Shown: positions 18,935 through 28,453 of the stretch, in pieces
Position numbering within the stretch: position 1 is the first letter of the stretch
How the letters are laid out: the number at the start of each line of letters is the position of its first letter
NCBI RefSeq assembly: GCF_003863355.1
Contig: NZ_QQWG01000002.1
Location: forward strand, 310,001-374,000
Direction of reading: 5' to 3'
Length of the DNA stretch: 64,000 nucleotides
From: Ancylomarina euxina
GTDB taxonomy: Bacteria > Bacteroidota > Bacteroidia > Bacteroidales > Marinifilaceae
Position numbers and translations under genes: made by a program
Notes under the pieces: generated by a model
What the model saw: only the letters and a program-made list of their open reading frames with translations
Databases searched by the model: none
Told to the model about the DNA's origin: nothing

Positions 18935-20320
18935 ATGGCTATAACTCAAGCAGCTAGTCTCTCAATTCGAGACAGCAAAAGTGCAAGATGGTTCGTTTTG
19001 CTGACGGTTTCCTTCTTGATGCTTACAGGATATTTCTTTACAGATATCATGTCTCCTTTACAGGGAATGTTACGTGACCAAATGGGATGGTCTAACTCAT
19101 CTTATGGAACTTTTGCTGGTTCATATTCTGTATTAAACGTATTCTGTTTAATGCTTATTTTTGGAGGTATTATTCTTGATAAAGCGGGTATTCGTTTCAC
19201 AGGTACCTTCTTTGTTGGTATTATGATTGTTGGAGCTTTCTTCAACTATTATGCCATGACAGATACTTTTAATAATGGAGGTCTTGGATATGATTTTCTA
19301 AATTCTTTCTTAACTGACTACCAGCCTTCCTTAAAAATGGCTATGATTGGCTATGCTTTATTCGGAGTGGGTGTTGAGATTGCTGGTATCACTGTATCTC
19401 GTATCATTGTAAAATGGTTTAAAGGAAAAGAGATGGCATTGGCAATGGGTCTTGAAATGGCTTGTGCTCGTGGTGGTATGCTTATCGCATTCTCTGCTTC
19501 TCCTTGGATGACAGGTGCTGATAAAATCATTTCACGTCCTTTAGCATTTGGAGTAATTCTTTTAATTATCGGTTTGTTGGCATACTTTGTTCATAACATG
19601 ATGGATAAGAGATTGGATGCTGAGGTTGCTGCTGATACAAGTATTGAAGCTTCTGAAGAAGAATTCAAGGCTTCTGATGTATTCTTGTTGTTCAAGAATC
19701 CTGGCTTTATTCTTATTTCTTTGCTTTGCGTATTATTCTACTCTGCAATTTTCCCATTCACAAAATTTGCTCCAGACTTAATGGTTCAAAAATATGGTTT
19801 CCCAGTAGAATTGTCAGGAATGATTGTAGGACTGCTTCCTATTGGAACTATGGTTCTAACGCCAATCTTTGGTGCTTTCATGGATAAAAAAGGAAAATCA
19901 GCAAGTATCATGATCTTGGGATCTTTATTATTGATCTTCTCTCACGTTATTTTTGCTTTCTTGCCAGGTAATACAGCTTTTGCATTTACTGCTATGGTTG
20001 TTCTTGGTTTTGCATTTTCTTTTGTACCAGCTGCTATGTGGCCTTCAGTACCAAAGATTATTCCGGAATCACGTTTAGGTTCTGCTTATGCAATGATCTT
20101 TATGATTCAGAACGTTGGTCTAATGTTATTCCCAATGCTTTTAGGGGCTGTCTTGGATTCTGCAAACGAAGGACTAGCTGAAGGAGCTGCTCTAAACTAT
20201 ACTGAGCCAATGATGTTAATGGTAGGTTGTGGTATAGCCGCTTTATTAGTTGCTTTCAGATTAAGAGCTGTAGATAAGAAAAGAGGATATGGTCTAGACC
20301 TTCCAAACATTCAGGAGTAA
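18935..20320 (+). CDS. MFS transporter, first of a tandem pair
   Basis: This 461-residue major facilitator has about 12 membrane segments. The N-terminal half reads ARWFVLLTVSFLMLTGYFF and GGIILDKAGIRFTG (MFS loop 2-3 motif D-K-x-G-x-R). The conserved IVKWFKGKEMALAMG is followed, in the second half, by GAFMDKKGKSASIMILG. The substrate is not evident; the closest family feel is the NarK/oxalate-formate group of anion transporters. A paralogue with the same promoter and terminator design follows at 20479. A UUCG-loop terminator separates them, so each is its own unit. Confidence 0.85.
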   Translation: MAITQAASLSIRDSKSARWFVLLTVSFLMLTGYFFTDIMSPLQGMLRDQMGWSNSSYGTFAGSYSVLNVFCLMLIFGGIILDKAGIRFTGTFFVGIMIVGAFFNYYAMTDTFNNGGLGYDFLNSFLTDYQPSLKMAMIGYALFGVGVEIAGITVSRIIVKWFKGKEMALAMGLEMACARGGMLIAFSASPWMTGADKIISRPLAFGVILLIIGLLAYFVHNMMDKRLDAEVAADTSIEASEEEFKASDVFLLFKNPGFILISLLCVLFYSAIFPFTKFAPDLMVQKYGFPVELSGMIVGLLPIGTMVLTPIFGAFMDKKGKSASIMILGSLLLIFSHVIFAFLPGNTAFAFTAMVVLGFAFSFVPAAMWPSVPKIIPESRLGSAYAMIFMIQNVGLMLFPMLLGAVLDSANEGLAEGAALNYTEPMMLMVGCGIAALLVAFRLRAVDKKRGYGLDLPNIQE

Positions 20321-20343
20321 TTCTGATATTTATTTGATATAAG

Positions 20344-20371
20344 AAAAGCCATCCTTCGGGATGGCTTTTTT
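20344..20371 (+). terminator. Rho-independent terminator with UUCG loop
   Basis: AAAAGCCATCC-TTCG-GGATGGCTTTT is followed by more T. The sequence is closely similar to the terminator after the second transporter. Confidence 0.85.
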
Positions 20372-20401
20372 CGTAAGCTGCTGTATATGACAAAATACAG
20401 G

Positions 20402-20432
20402 TTTGTTTTTCTGAGCATTAATCTTAATTTAG
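20402..20432 (+). promoter_or_regulatory. Promoter of second MFS transporter
   Basis: TTTG at 20402-20405 and TAATTTAG at 20425-20432 are separated by 19 bases, the same arrangement as before the first transporter. Confidence 0.55.
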
Positions 20433-20478
20433 TAAATTCTAAACCCAAAAAAATAATACTAACCCAAAAATTATTGTA

Positions 20479-21918
20479 ATGACAGATGCTATTAAAAAGA
20501 CATTGAGAGATAGTGCAGGCGCTCGTTGGTTTGTGTTAATTCTCGTATCGGTTTCCATGCTTATTGCATATACCTTTATGGAAGTGCTTTCTCCGCTTCA
20601 AACACTTATTCAAAGTACCTACGGATGGAGTGGTACTGATTGGGGACTTGTAACTGGTGCACAAGGCTACTTAAATGTATTTGCATTTATGCTGATCTTT
20701 GCCGGGATTATTCTCGACAAAATGGGTATTAGATTTACCGCAGTTGGATCTGGTTTGGTAATGATTATGGGTGCTATTGTAAAATATTACGCATTTGCTC
20801 ATAATTTTGAAATGGGATCTACAATAATAGGAATCGATGCTAGAGTGTTTGTTTCAGCAGCTGGATTTGCCATATTTTGTGTAGGTGCCGAAGGTGCTGG
20901 TATTACTGTTTCAAGAATCATCGTAAAATGGTTTAAAGGACGTGAAATGGCACTTGCAATGGGTACTGAGATGGCCTTAGCTCGTTTAGGTTCATTCCTT
21001 GCTTTATTCGGATCTCCTCGTATAGCTGATGCATTTAGTATTCCAACGGCTGTATTAGTTGGAACGCTTGCTTTGTGTATTGCATTAATCCTGTTCATTG
21101 TTTATTGCGTAATGGATGTGAGATTGGATAAGCAAATTGAAGATGAAGCTGAGGAGGAAGAACCATTCAAAATTGCGGATCTTGGTGTGATTATAAAAAG
21201 TAAAGGATTCTGGTATATTGCTATTCTGTGCTTGTTATTCTATTCTGCCGTTTTCCCATTCTACAAGTTTTCTTCAGGCTTAATGGTCAACAAGTTTGGA
21301 GTTGATCCTTCTACAGCTGGTGATATTCCTTCTATCTTACCATTTGGGACGATTCTTTTAACTCCCTTATTTGGATATATTTACGATAAATATGGTAAAG
21401 GTGCTTCCATAATGATTCTTGGAGCTGTACTGCTTGTGATTGTACATACCATATTCTACATACCTGCGCTGACAGCAACATGGGTTGCAATTTTTGCAGT
21501 TGTTTTACTAGGAATTGCTTTCTCATTAGTTCCTTCAGCCATGTGGCCATCGGTTCCAAAAATTATTCCTGAAAAGCAATTAGGATCAGCTTATGCTCTT
21601 ATTTTTTATGTGCAGAATATTGGTCTAATGCTAGTTCCTATTTTATTGGGTGTTGTTTTGGATAAAACGAATCCAGGTGTTAACGAAAAAACTGAAAATG
21701 CAATTGCTATTTTCAGAGCAGAGGGTGTGCCTGCAAACGAAATTTCGGCAAAAGTTCAGATGCTTAGAGAAGCTGGTGATATCCCAATGTTCGATTATTC
21801 ATCAACTTGGATCGTATTTGTAGGATTAACAATTCTTGCAACTGTCTTTGCTTTCTTGTTGAAAGCTGAAGACCGCAAAAAAGGTTATGGCCTTGAACTT
21901 CCCAATATTCAGAAGTAA
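20479..21918 (+). CDS. MFS transporter, second of a tandem pair
   Basis: This 479-residue protein is clearly paralogous to its upstream neighbour along its length. Shared motifs are ARWFVL, LQTL, IFAGIILDKMGIRFT, GITVSRIIVKWFKGREMALAMG, MWPSVPKIIPE, GSAYALIF and the C-terminal KKGYGLELPNIQK. It carries an extra loop of about 30 residues near 400-430 (NEKTENAIAIFRAEGVP). The substrate is unknown. Retention of both copies, each with its own promoter and terminator, suggests different substrates or dosage. Confidence 0.85.
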   Translation: MTDAIKKTLRDSAGARWFVLILVSVSMLIAYTFMEVLSPLQTLIQSTYGWSGTDWGLVTGAQGYLNVFAFMLIFAGIILDKMGIRFTAVGSGLVMIMGAIVKYYAFAHNFEMGSTIIGIDARVFVSAAGFAIFCVGAEGAGITVSRIIVKWFKGREMALAMGTEMALARLGSFLALFGSPRIADAFSIPTAVLVGTLALCIALILFIVYCVMDVRLDKQIEDEAEEEEPFKIADLGVIIKSKGFWYIAILCLLFYSAVFPFYKFSSGLMVNKFGVDPSTAGDIPSILPFGTILLTPLFGYIYDKYGKGASIMILGAVLLVIVHTIFYIPALTATWVAIFAVVLLGIAFSLVPSAMWPSVPKIIPEKQLGSAYALIFYVQNIGLMLVPILLGVVLDKTNPGVNEKTENAIAIFRAEGVPANEISAKVQMLREAGDIPMFDYSSTWIVFVGLTILATVFAFLLKAEDRKKGYGLELPNIQK

Positions 21919-21941
21919 TTTTGATATACAAGCTAAATATG

Positions 21942-21968
21942 AAAGGCCATCCCTCGGGATGGCTTTTT
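21942..21968 (+). terminator. Rho-independent terminator after second MFS transporter
   Basis: GCCATCC-CTCG-GGATGGC is followed by a T run. The stem is the same as the terminator at 20344. Confidence 0.8.
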
Positions 21969-21989
21969 CTATTTTGTGATTTTCTTATT

Positions 21990-22766
21990 TTAGATTCTCG
22001 ATTCCATTTCACTGATGGCTAGTGTTCCAGCAACCACTGAAATAATAGCTGCAAAGCTAGAGAAGGAAACGCCACAGAAAGGAATTATAAGGCAAAGGGA
22101 AAATACGAAACCATTGGCAATTACAATGCCCTTATTTTCTCTCATAAACTGAACACTCTGTTTTAAGTTTAGCTTTTTACGTTCTAGTGCGTAATCCATA
22201 AATGAAAAGCCATAGAAGTAGGCTGAAATAAAGAAAAGTATGATGGCTGCAAACCAACCTATTATGGGAATAAAACTCAATACAAACATCAGAATAGTTA
22301 ATACGAGCTCAATGCTGAAATTTCGTAAAGCAATTATAATTCCCCTAAGCACATCTTTTAACAGCTGTAAAAAGCTAAAAGGGTAGTCTAGGCCTGTTTT
22401 TATCTTCTCGGTTCTCTCTGATAAATATGAGAAAATTGGTGACATCAGAATAATGATGATATAACCGCCTAAATAGGCAAAGAGAAGAAAAAACATAATT
22501 TTAAAGGTGAGCCATACAAAGGCATCCATAATGGTTTTTAGAACGCCCGAACCCCAAAAATCGGCTTGCTTTAAATGTAATTGGCTTTCTAAATACATTT
22601 TTGATGTATCAGAAAAATGATTAACTATATCCCAACCAAACCAAAATAAGAGAATATTAAATGCAAGAGGGAATAAGAAAAACCAAGCGAGTTTCTTTTT
22701 AAAAATAAAACTAAGAGCTTCGGAGTAAGTACGAAGTCCGAAGCCAAAATCTTTGAAAAAATTCAT
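21990..22766 (-). CDS. EI24 domain membrane protein (CysZ-like)
   Basis: I place the start at MNFFKDFGFGLRTYSEAL (22766). The longer frame to 22880 would add 38 residues of untypical N-terminus. The 258-residue protein has several long hydrophobic segments and the family pattern KKKLAWFFLFPLAFNILLFW, FSYLSERTEKIKTG, and the C-terminal FIPIIGWFAAIILFFISAYFYGFSFMDYALER, broken here only by membrane turns. CysZ proteins are sulfate channels in Proteobacteria; in Bacteroidota the role of EI24 homologues is not established. Confidence 0.8.
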   Translation of the reverse strand: MNFFKDFGFGLRTYSEALSFIFKKKLAWFFLFPLAFNILLFWFGWDIVNHFSDTSKMYLESQLHLKQADFWGSGVLKTIMDAFVWLTFKIMFFLLFAYLGGYIIIILMSPIFSYLSERTEKIKTGLDYPFSFLQLLKDVLRGIIIALRNFSIELVLTILMFVLSFIPIIGWFAAIILFFISAYFYGFSFMDYALERKKLNLKQSVQFMRENKGIVIANGFVFSLCLIIPFCGVSFSSFAAIISVVAGTLAISEMESRI

Positions 22767-22949
22767 ATAAATAATATTAAAATAGAGATGTGTGGCTTTT
22801 ATAATAAATGTAAGTCCAATAAATGATTTAAATTTAACAACTTGCTGGTATATTTCGAATATTGAAAGGGAAAAACACAAGAACTTTATTACTTAGAATC
22901 ATTTTGAATTGGACTTGAATTATCTCATCTTTGTTTTACAAAAATATAG

Positions 22950-23891
22950 ATGATGATAAAATTATTGACCCAAATTATACGTGATCGAAATTTCGTTTTA
23001 ATACTTGCCGTTCTATTAGGCTTGACCATAGGTGATTGGGCTGAATTCTTGAAAACTTACACCTTCTACATTCTTGCTGTTGTGATGATTTTCTCGACTA
23101 CAGGCTTAAGCACAAAAGCATTGTTCCCCTTAAAGAAAATGATTCAACCTCTTTTGTTGGGTTCAGTCCTCAATTACTTTGTTTTTGGGACAGTTATTAT
23201 TAGTCTGGCCTATTTTATGATGCCAACTCCTGAGTTGTTTCTTGGCTTCGTCGTGATAGCTGCAACACCACCAGGATTGGCTGTCATTCCTTTTTCTCAT
23301 ATTCTTGAAGGAGATATTAAATATGGGATAGTTGGTGTTCTGGGTGCTTTTATCAGTTCTATATTTTTGGCACCAGCCATAGTTGGTCTTTTAAGTAATG
23401 TTGATGGTGGTATTGACTCAAGCATGCTTTTTATGACTATGATTAAACTTGTTTTGATCCCTATGATAATTTCACGATTTCTACTTTGGGAACCTATTAA
23501 ACCAACGGTTGAAAAGGTAAGAGGAAAAATTGTCGACTGGGGGTTTGCCTTATTGATTTTTACCGCTGTCGGTTTAAATAGACAGGTGTTTTTCTCAAAT
23601 TTTGAAGTGCTTTTTTTGGTCGCTTTAGTCTTATTTCTTAGTATATTTGGATTAGGCTGGAGCTATGAATTTATCGCTGCTCGACTAGGTGTTAAAAAAG
23701 AAATTGCAATGACGCAAAATTTACTCCTCACGATTAAGAGTTCAGGATTTGCTGTTGTTACCGCTTTAACTCTATTTGGTAAAGAAGCTGCTATTCCTTC
23801 TGCGGTTATGGCAATATTCGTGCTATTGTATCTTCTATATCTTTCATTTAGAATGGCGTATAGAAAAAAGGTGGCAAAGGGTAAAGGATAG
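22950..23891 (+). CDS. Bile acid:sodium symporter (BASS)-family transporter
   Basis: This 313-residue protein has about nine to ten membrane segments. Landmarks are IFSTTGLSTKALFPLKK, VIAATPPGLAVIPFS (the crossover-type helix region of the BASS fold) and FAVVTALTLFGKEAAIPSAVMA. The two halves are consistent with the inverted-repeat fold of BASS/ArsB-like secondary transporters. The substrate is unknown. It is divergent from the EI24 gene and followed 100 bases later by an MBL-fold hydrolase on the same strand. Confidence 0.7.
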   Translation: MMIKLLTQIIRDRNFVLILAVLLGLTIGDWAEFLKTYTFYILAVVMIFSTTGLSTKALFPLKKMIQPLLLGSVLNYFVFGTVIISLAYFMMPTPELFLGFVVIAATPPGLAVIPFSHILEGDIKYGIVGVLGAFISSIFLAPAIVGLLSNVDGGIDSSMLFMTMIKLVLIPMIISRFLLWEPIKPTVEKVRGKIVDWGFALLIFTAVGLNRQVFFSNFEVLFLVALVLFLSIFGLGWSYEFIAARLGVKKEIAMTQNLLLTIKSSGFAVVTALTLFGKEAAIPSAVMAIFVLLYLLYLSFRMAYRKKVAKGKG

Positions 23892-23990
23892 GTCAGTTAT
23901 ACTGCTCCCGAGAATCGGGAATAAAGACAATAAAGTTTTATTAATGATTTGATCGTAAATCATTAATTACTAATCATTAATTATATAGGG

Positions 23991-24755
23991 TTGAAACTCA
24001 CTTTCTTAGGTACAGGAACTTCTCAGGGGATTCCCATTATAGCTTGTAAATGTCCCGTTTGTTTATCTACTGATAAAAAAGATAAGCGATTGAGAACATC
24101 TGCTATGGTCGAGGTTGATGGGCAAAACATTGTAATCGATAGTGGACCTGATTTTCGATATCAAATGCTGAGAGCTCAGATTGAGAAACTTGATGCGATT
24201 CTATTTACTCACGAACACAAAGATCATACAGCAGGACTGGATGATGTACGAGCTTTTAATTGGGTAAATAAGAAAGCTGTTGATATTTACGCTGAAGAGC
24301 GCGTTCAAGCTTCATTAAAACAAGAATTTGCATACGTATTTGCAGAGTTCCGTTATCCTGGTATCCCTCAACTAAAGCTTTGGACTGTCGAAAATAAGAC
24401 CTTTTATATTAATGGAACTGAAATCGTACCTATTCGCGCAAAGCATTTTAAATTACCGGTTTATGGTTATCGGATAGATGGCTTAGCCTATATCACTGAT
24501 GCGAATTATATTTCGGATAAAGAAAAAGAAAAACTGCAAGGATTAAAAGTTCTTGTCCTTAATGCTTTGAGAAAGGAAAAACATCTGTCGCATTTTACAC
24601 TCGCTGAAGCTCTGGCTTTAATTGAAGAGTTGAAGCCTGAGAAGGCTTATTTAACTCACTTTAGTCACCAGTTGGGCTTTCATGAGGAGATTTCAAAAGA
24701 GCTACCGGAAAATGTTTTTATGGCCTATGATGGACTTAAAATAGAAATTTATTAG
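23991..24755 (+). CDS. MBL-fold metallo-hydrolase (PhnP-like)
   Basis: This 254-residue protein starts with TTG at 23991, preceded by TATAGGG; the TTG is chosen because it gives MKLTFLGTGTSQGIP, the exact start expected for this family. It carries CKCPVC (Cys cluster typical of PhnP relatives), the metal motif THEHKDHTAGLDD, ITDANY and THFSHQLGFHE. PhnP is a phosphodiesterase for cyclic ribose phosphates; no other phn genes are present, so the substrate here is open. A bidirectional terminator follows. Confidence 0.88.
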   Translation: MKLTFLGTGTSQGIPIIACKCPVCLSTDKKDKRLRTSAMVEVDGQNIVIDSGPDFRYQMLRAQIEKLDAILFTHEHKDHTAGLDDVRAFNWVNKKAVDIYAEERVQASLKQEFAYVFAEFRYPGIPQLKLWTVENKTFYINGTEIVPIRAKHFKLPVYGYRIDGLAYITDANYISDKEKEKLQGLKVLVLNALRKEKHLSHFTLAEALALIEELKPEKAYLTHFSHQLGFHEEISKELPENVFMAYDGLKIEIY

Positions 24756-24771
24756 AAGGATAATAAAGTAA

Positions 24772-24802
24772 AAAGACCTCAAATGTTTAACTTGAGGTCT
24801 TT
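24772..24802. terminator. Bidirectional terminator between MBL and S9 peptidase genes
   Basis: AAAGACCTCAA pairs with TTGAGGTCTTT around a 9-base loop, with A residues before and T residues after, between convergent genes. Confidence 0.75.
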
Positions 24803-24810
24803 CTGTATGT

Positions 24811-27612
24811 TTATTCTTTTAGCTCATAGCCATCGAATTTGCCTTTCTTAATGGCAGGTATGCCATCAACCATCCAAGCAGGAGCAGCTTCTCCTTTTAG
24901 GTAGTGATCGAAAAATTGCATCATTCTTATGGATAAATCCATACGATTCGCACGACCTTTTAAGTTGTGAGCTTCGTTATTATATGAAAGCATCCAGCAG
25001 GGCTTTTGTAATCGACGCATGGCTACAAAAAATTCAATTCCTTGATACCAGGGCACGGCACCATCATGATCGTTATGCATGATTAAAAGTGGCGTTTTGA
25101 TCTTTGGGATTGAGAAAATGGGTGAATTTTCGATATAATCCAAAGGCTTTTCCCAAAGCGTTCCACCAATTCGACTCTGTGTATGTTCGTATTGGAACAT
25201 TCTACTACGACCACTTTCCCAACGAATGCCTCCGTAAGCCGAAGTCATATTACTGACTGGAGCACCAGACATGGCACATTTATATAGATTGGTTTTTGTG
25301 ACCAAGTGTCCAATTTGATAACCACCCCAGCTTTGCCCTTGTAAGGCAATATTCTGCTTGTCGATAAAATCAAAACGATCCATCATTGCCAATGTTCCAG
25401 TAACGATTGAACTGTAAGCACTCTCGCCAGGGTGTCCAACCTTTGGATAAGTGATATCTGGCATGAAAATCAGGTAATCATTACTCACGCAGTAAGTCGG
25501 GTTAATGATAGACCAATTGGGTTGAGGGACATAGTGCTTATGTAAACGATCACTTACTCTTTCGTAGAAATAGACCAGCATTGGGTATTTCTTGTTGGGA
25601 TCAAAATTCTCAGGTTTATAGAACATGCCTTGTAATTTTTCTCCATCTCCATTAATCCAGTCAACAAGTTCAACATTTCCCCATAGAATATTTTTTTGCT
25701 GAGGATTTGCATCAGAAACCTGCTTTTCATTTTTAAAACTTGAATCGCTTATCCAAAGGTTCGGATAGTCAACAAATGTTGAACGTTTCCAAACCAATCG
25801 ATCCGCTTTTTTAGCTTTGATAGGGTCAGAATAGCTGACATCTTCGAAACGGATTTGTTTAAGCGACGTCCCATTTGTCAATTGATAGAAACCTGACTTT
25901 TTATTGAACTCTCCGAAAGCTTTCAAAAATAAAGTCTGATTTAAATCTATTGTTTGTTCTTCTTTATCGAGTTTAACGTAGCTAAAACGGATGTTTTCTT
26001 TACGACCTAATCCCTCTGTAAGGTTTGTCGCTTTCTCTTTTCCTTTGGGGTCAATTTTCCAGATATCGTAGCGATCCTGGATTAGGATATATTTGTCACC
26101 CTCAGTCCAGCCCACGATGCCGTATGGCCTTGGATCACTTGGTGTATCGTGAGTCTCAGAGTAAAAGTTGAAAGGTATATCAGCGCTTAGTTGACGAGCT
26201 TTTTTGTTTGCAATATTGTAAGCATTCCAAGTGCTATCGGCCGTTTCGTACCAGTATAAGAACTTTTGAGATGGTGAAATTTCAACTTTAGCATTTTTCT
26301 TAGTCAATACGAGTTCTGATTGTCCCGTCTTTGTATTCACCAAATAATAATCTTTGAACCAATCGTTCCACGACTCTTCCATTTGATATGGCAAAGAAGA
26401 ACTACCTAAAGCTAAACCTGCATTACCATGGTTGTAAAGTTTAATTTGAGGTAGACTTTTATCAGCAAGTTGATTGATTGTTTTCTTCTTTGTATTATAA
26501 ACTGCTAAATAAGTTCTCTCCAGCTCTTTTTTAAGATTTACTTTTTGTTCTGACTGAAGCAGAGGATCTTTCCAGCTCCAAACATCGAGTTTATATTTTT
26601 CAGTATCTAAAAGTGTATCCTTTTTTTCTTTTTCATCTTTTGGAGCAATTCCAAAATACAGATTTTTACCATCTCTGGAAAAATTCAATTCGCTGTTCTT
26701 ATTCACACACCAACCTTGGGCAAAATCAGTGTTCTCTGAATCTAAAATCATTTTAGACTGCTTCAACTTTGTATCGAAGTATTGCAAATTATATTCTTTC
26801 TGATTAGTTGTGTCTGCTGAAAATATAAAAGCTAGTTGGTCTCCATTTGAAGTAATACTCAGTTTCTTGGCTAGTCCTAAATTCTGAAAAACAAGATTTG
26901 ATTTCTTGTCTTCGAAATTCAGGATTAAAACTTTAGCTTCAGAAAGACTATCCTGGCTTTGTGTGATGAATGATACTGCTTGTCCATTTCGAGCGATCGT
27001 GTAATCACTCACATTTGAAAAGGAAATCGTTTCGTTAGTCAGCAGATTTTTGAGTATTAAATCGCCAACTTCAGGTTTGTCTTTTCCTGATTTCTTCTTC
27101 TTTTTTTTTGCCTTTGGGGCATTTTTAGTTGTGTCCTGGGCAACTTCCTTAGTCTCTAATAAAAAGGCCATCCATTCATCATTATCAACGGCTGTTTTGT
27201 AGGATTTTAAGTTGGCGTATTTCTCTAGTTTATGGCTCGACAAGTTAAAAGTGGCCAAAGAGTCTTTAGGTAAATCCTTCGATTTCACCTTTTTGAGTTT
27301 GGCTTGTCTGATCGTATCAAACTGAGCTTTAATCTTAAATATTATATTTTTTGAATCTTCTGAGAATTGGGCATCGTATCCTCTAGGGAAGGAATCTAAT
27401 TTAGCTTTTGAATGCTGATAAAGATAAAGGTAACCATTACCTTTTTGAGGATTGATTTCGTAGCTAAGCCAATCTCCATTATTTGATATTGTGTGACTTT
27501 TGATGTTTTTCCATCCGTCGTAATCGCTATGGTTCAAAGCTCTTTTATTAGTTTGAGCCATACTCATCGATAGAAATAAGCTTGCAATTACGGTGAACAA
27601 TAATTTTTTCAT
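24811..27612 (-). CDS. Secreted S9-family prolyl oligopeptidase-like serine peptidase
   Basis: The start is set at MKKLLFTVIASLFLSMSMAQ, a clear signal peptide; the open frame extends 16 codons further upstream. The mature protein of about 910 residues has a long N-terminal beta-propeller-like region, with a Lys-rich insertion near residues 170-185. The C-terminal alpha/beta-hydrolase domain shows the nucleophile motif GQSWGGYQIG, Asp in MHNDHDGAVPWYQG and His in NNEAHNLKGR, so all triad residues are present. Such proteins are exported peptidases of Bacteroidota. The gene appears to be transcribed alone. Confidence 0.9.
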   Translation of the reverse strand: MKKLLFTVIASLFLSMSMAQTNKRALNHSDYDGWKNIKSHTISNNGDWLSYEINPQKGNGYLYLYQHSKAKLDSFPRGYDAQFSEDSKNIIFKIKAQFDTIRQAKLKKVKSKDLPKDSLATFNLSSHKLEKYANLKSYKTAVDNDEWMAFLLETKEVAQDTTKNAPKAKKKKKKSGKDKPEVGDLILKNLLTNETISFSNVSDYTIARNGQAVSFITQSQDSLSEAKVLILNFEDKKSNLVFQNLGLAKKLSITSNGDQLAFIFSADTTNQKEYNLQYFDTKLKQSKMILDSENTDFAQGWCVNKNSELNFSRDGKNLYFGIAPKDEKEKKDTLLDTEKYKLDVWSWKDPLLQSEQKVNLKKELERTYLAVYNTKKKTINQLADKSLPQIKLYNHGNAGLALGSSSLPYQMEESWNDWFKDYYLVNTKTGQSELVLTKKNAKVEISPSQKFLYWYETADSTWNAYNIANKKARQLSADIPFNFYSETHDTPSDPRPYGIVGWTEGDKYILIQDRYDIWKIDPKGKEKATNLTEGLGRKENIRFSYVKLDKEEQTIDLNQTLFLKAFGEFNKKSGFYQLTNGTSLKQIRFEDVSYSDPIKAKKADRLVWKRSTFVDYPNLWISDSSFKNEKQVSDANPQQKNILWGNVELVDWINGDGEKLQGMFYKPENFDPNKKYPMLVYFYERVSDRLHKHYVPQPNWSIINPTYCVSNDYLIFMPDITYPKVGHPGESAYSSIVTGTLAMMDRFDFIDKQNIALQGQSWGGYQIGHLVTKTNLYKCAMSGAPVSNMTSAYGGIRWESGRSRMFQYEHTQSRIGGTLWEKPLDYIENSPIFSIPKIKTPLLIMHNDHDGAVPWYQGIEFFVAMRRLQKPCWMLSYNNEAHNLKGRANRMDLSIRMMQFFDHYLKGEAAPAWMVDGIPAIKKGKFDGYELKE

Positions 27613-27653
27613 TAGTTGAGTTGTTTTTGGTTGTTGTTGTGTTCGCATAAAAA

Positions 27654-27680
27654 AATGCAAAGGCTAGCAGCCTTTGCATT
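27654..27680 (-). terminator. Rho-independent terminator (minus strand)
   Basis: AATGCAAAGGCT pairs with AGCCTTTGCATT around a 3-base loop, with a T run on the minus strand side. It ends the 93-residue gene upstream of the S9 peptidase. Confidence 0.75.
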
Positions 27681-27702
27681 TGTAAATGTTTGAAATTGAG
27701 TT

Positions 27703-27984
27703 TTAGTCGATATCCAAATTATCAATTTTCTCAAGAAGTTCATGAGTTGATTTTAGCAAATCATCGTAAATCAATTTAAAATGAGATTTAATGTCGGCCT
27801 TCTTATCTACTTTTTGATTGATACGTGCAATATAGTTATTGCGAGCATCAGCTGCCTCATTCATTATGTTGTAAACTTCATCTGAATTTCTTTTTCCAAA
27901 GAATTCTAAATGAATAATACTTCGCATGAAGATTTCGTTGGTTAAGAAATTCACATCTTTTTTAAAGTTTCTTCTACTGGCCAT
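27703..27984 (-). CDS. Conserved hypothetical protein, helical, 93 residues
   Basis: The protein starts MASRRNFKKDVNFLTNEIF and appears all-helical and charged, with no membrane segment or signal peptide. The spacing of hydrophobic residues suggests a small helical bundle (NIMNEAADARNNYIARI, YDDLLKSTHELLEKI). I do not recognise a named family, although similar short proteins are common in Bacteroidales. It has its own terminator. Confidence 0.7.
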   Translation of the reverse strand: MASRRNFKKDVNFLTNEIFMRSIIHLEFFGKRNSDEVYNIMNEAADARNNYIARINQKVDKKADIKSHFKLIYDDLLKSTHELLEKIDNLDID

Positions 27985-28068
27985 ATTTTAAAATTTAGTT
28001 TTATTACTAGGATAAGCCTGAGCTTAGAAATTAAGCTATTGGGCAATTGTTTACAAATATACACCAAA

Positions 28069-28453
28069 TTATAAGTATTTCTTATAATCTTGATCTTCTT
28101 CAAAAGTGTGGTGTTTAATCCAGTCAGCAAGGAATTCCAATATTTTTTCGGATAATTCCTTATTTTCATCTAAAACTTCTTTAGAAAAACGAGTAATCCT
28201 ACGAATAAAGAAACGATGTTCAAATTTGCGATCTTCCAAATTAGGATGTTTTCTGTTAGCCAATATAGCTTCTTCTTTAGAAAAATGTAATTCACTCTAT
28301 GTCTTTAAATCGAATAACGTTTTTTTATATAAACTCTTGGTTCACATCTATATTTTTAATTTAAAGGTTCAGTATATCAAAGAGTTTCTGATGTTGTTCG
28401 TCAATAATAGGATGATCTAAGCTTAGGTAAGGAGTCCATTTAATAAAATCCAT
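28069..28453 (-). pseudogene. Broken bacteriohemerythrin gene
   Basis: The ATG at 28451-28453 opens MDFIKWTPYLSLDHPIIDEQHQ-like sequence, with the hemerythrin iron-ligand pattern IIDEQHQKLFDIL, then stops at 28361. The rest continues in another frame from about 28300: HFSKEEAILANRKHP, then RKFEHRFFIRRI, then ILEFLADWIKHHTFEED, which supply the other His/Glu/Asp ligands. Between the two parts there are stops in every frame (TAA at 28361, a TAG in the downstream frame just before SELHFSKEE). The 64-residue frame at 28069-28263 is only its C-terminal remnant. Hemerythrins bind O2 through a di-iron site; this copy cannot make a full domain unless the sequence has errors. Confidence 0.75.

Noticed and set aside
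22767-22880. 38-residue N-terminal extension of the EI24 protein
   Set aside because: The family normally starts close to the first FxxGF...Y region; the internal Met at 22766 fits, and the extension looks like translated leader.
28106-28420. Plus-strand open frame across the hemerythrin remnant
   Set aside because: It is antisense to a recognisable broken hemerythrin gene and has no protein-like composition.
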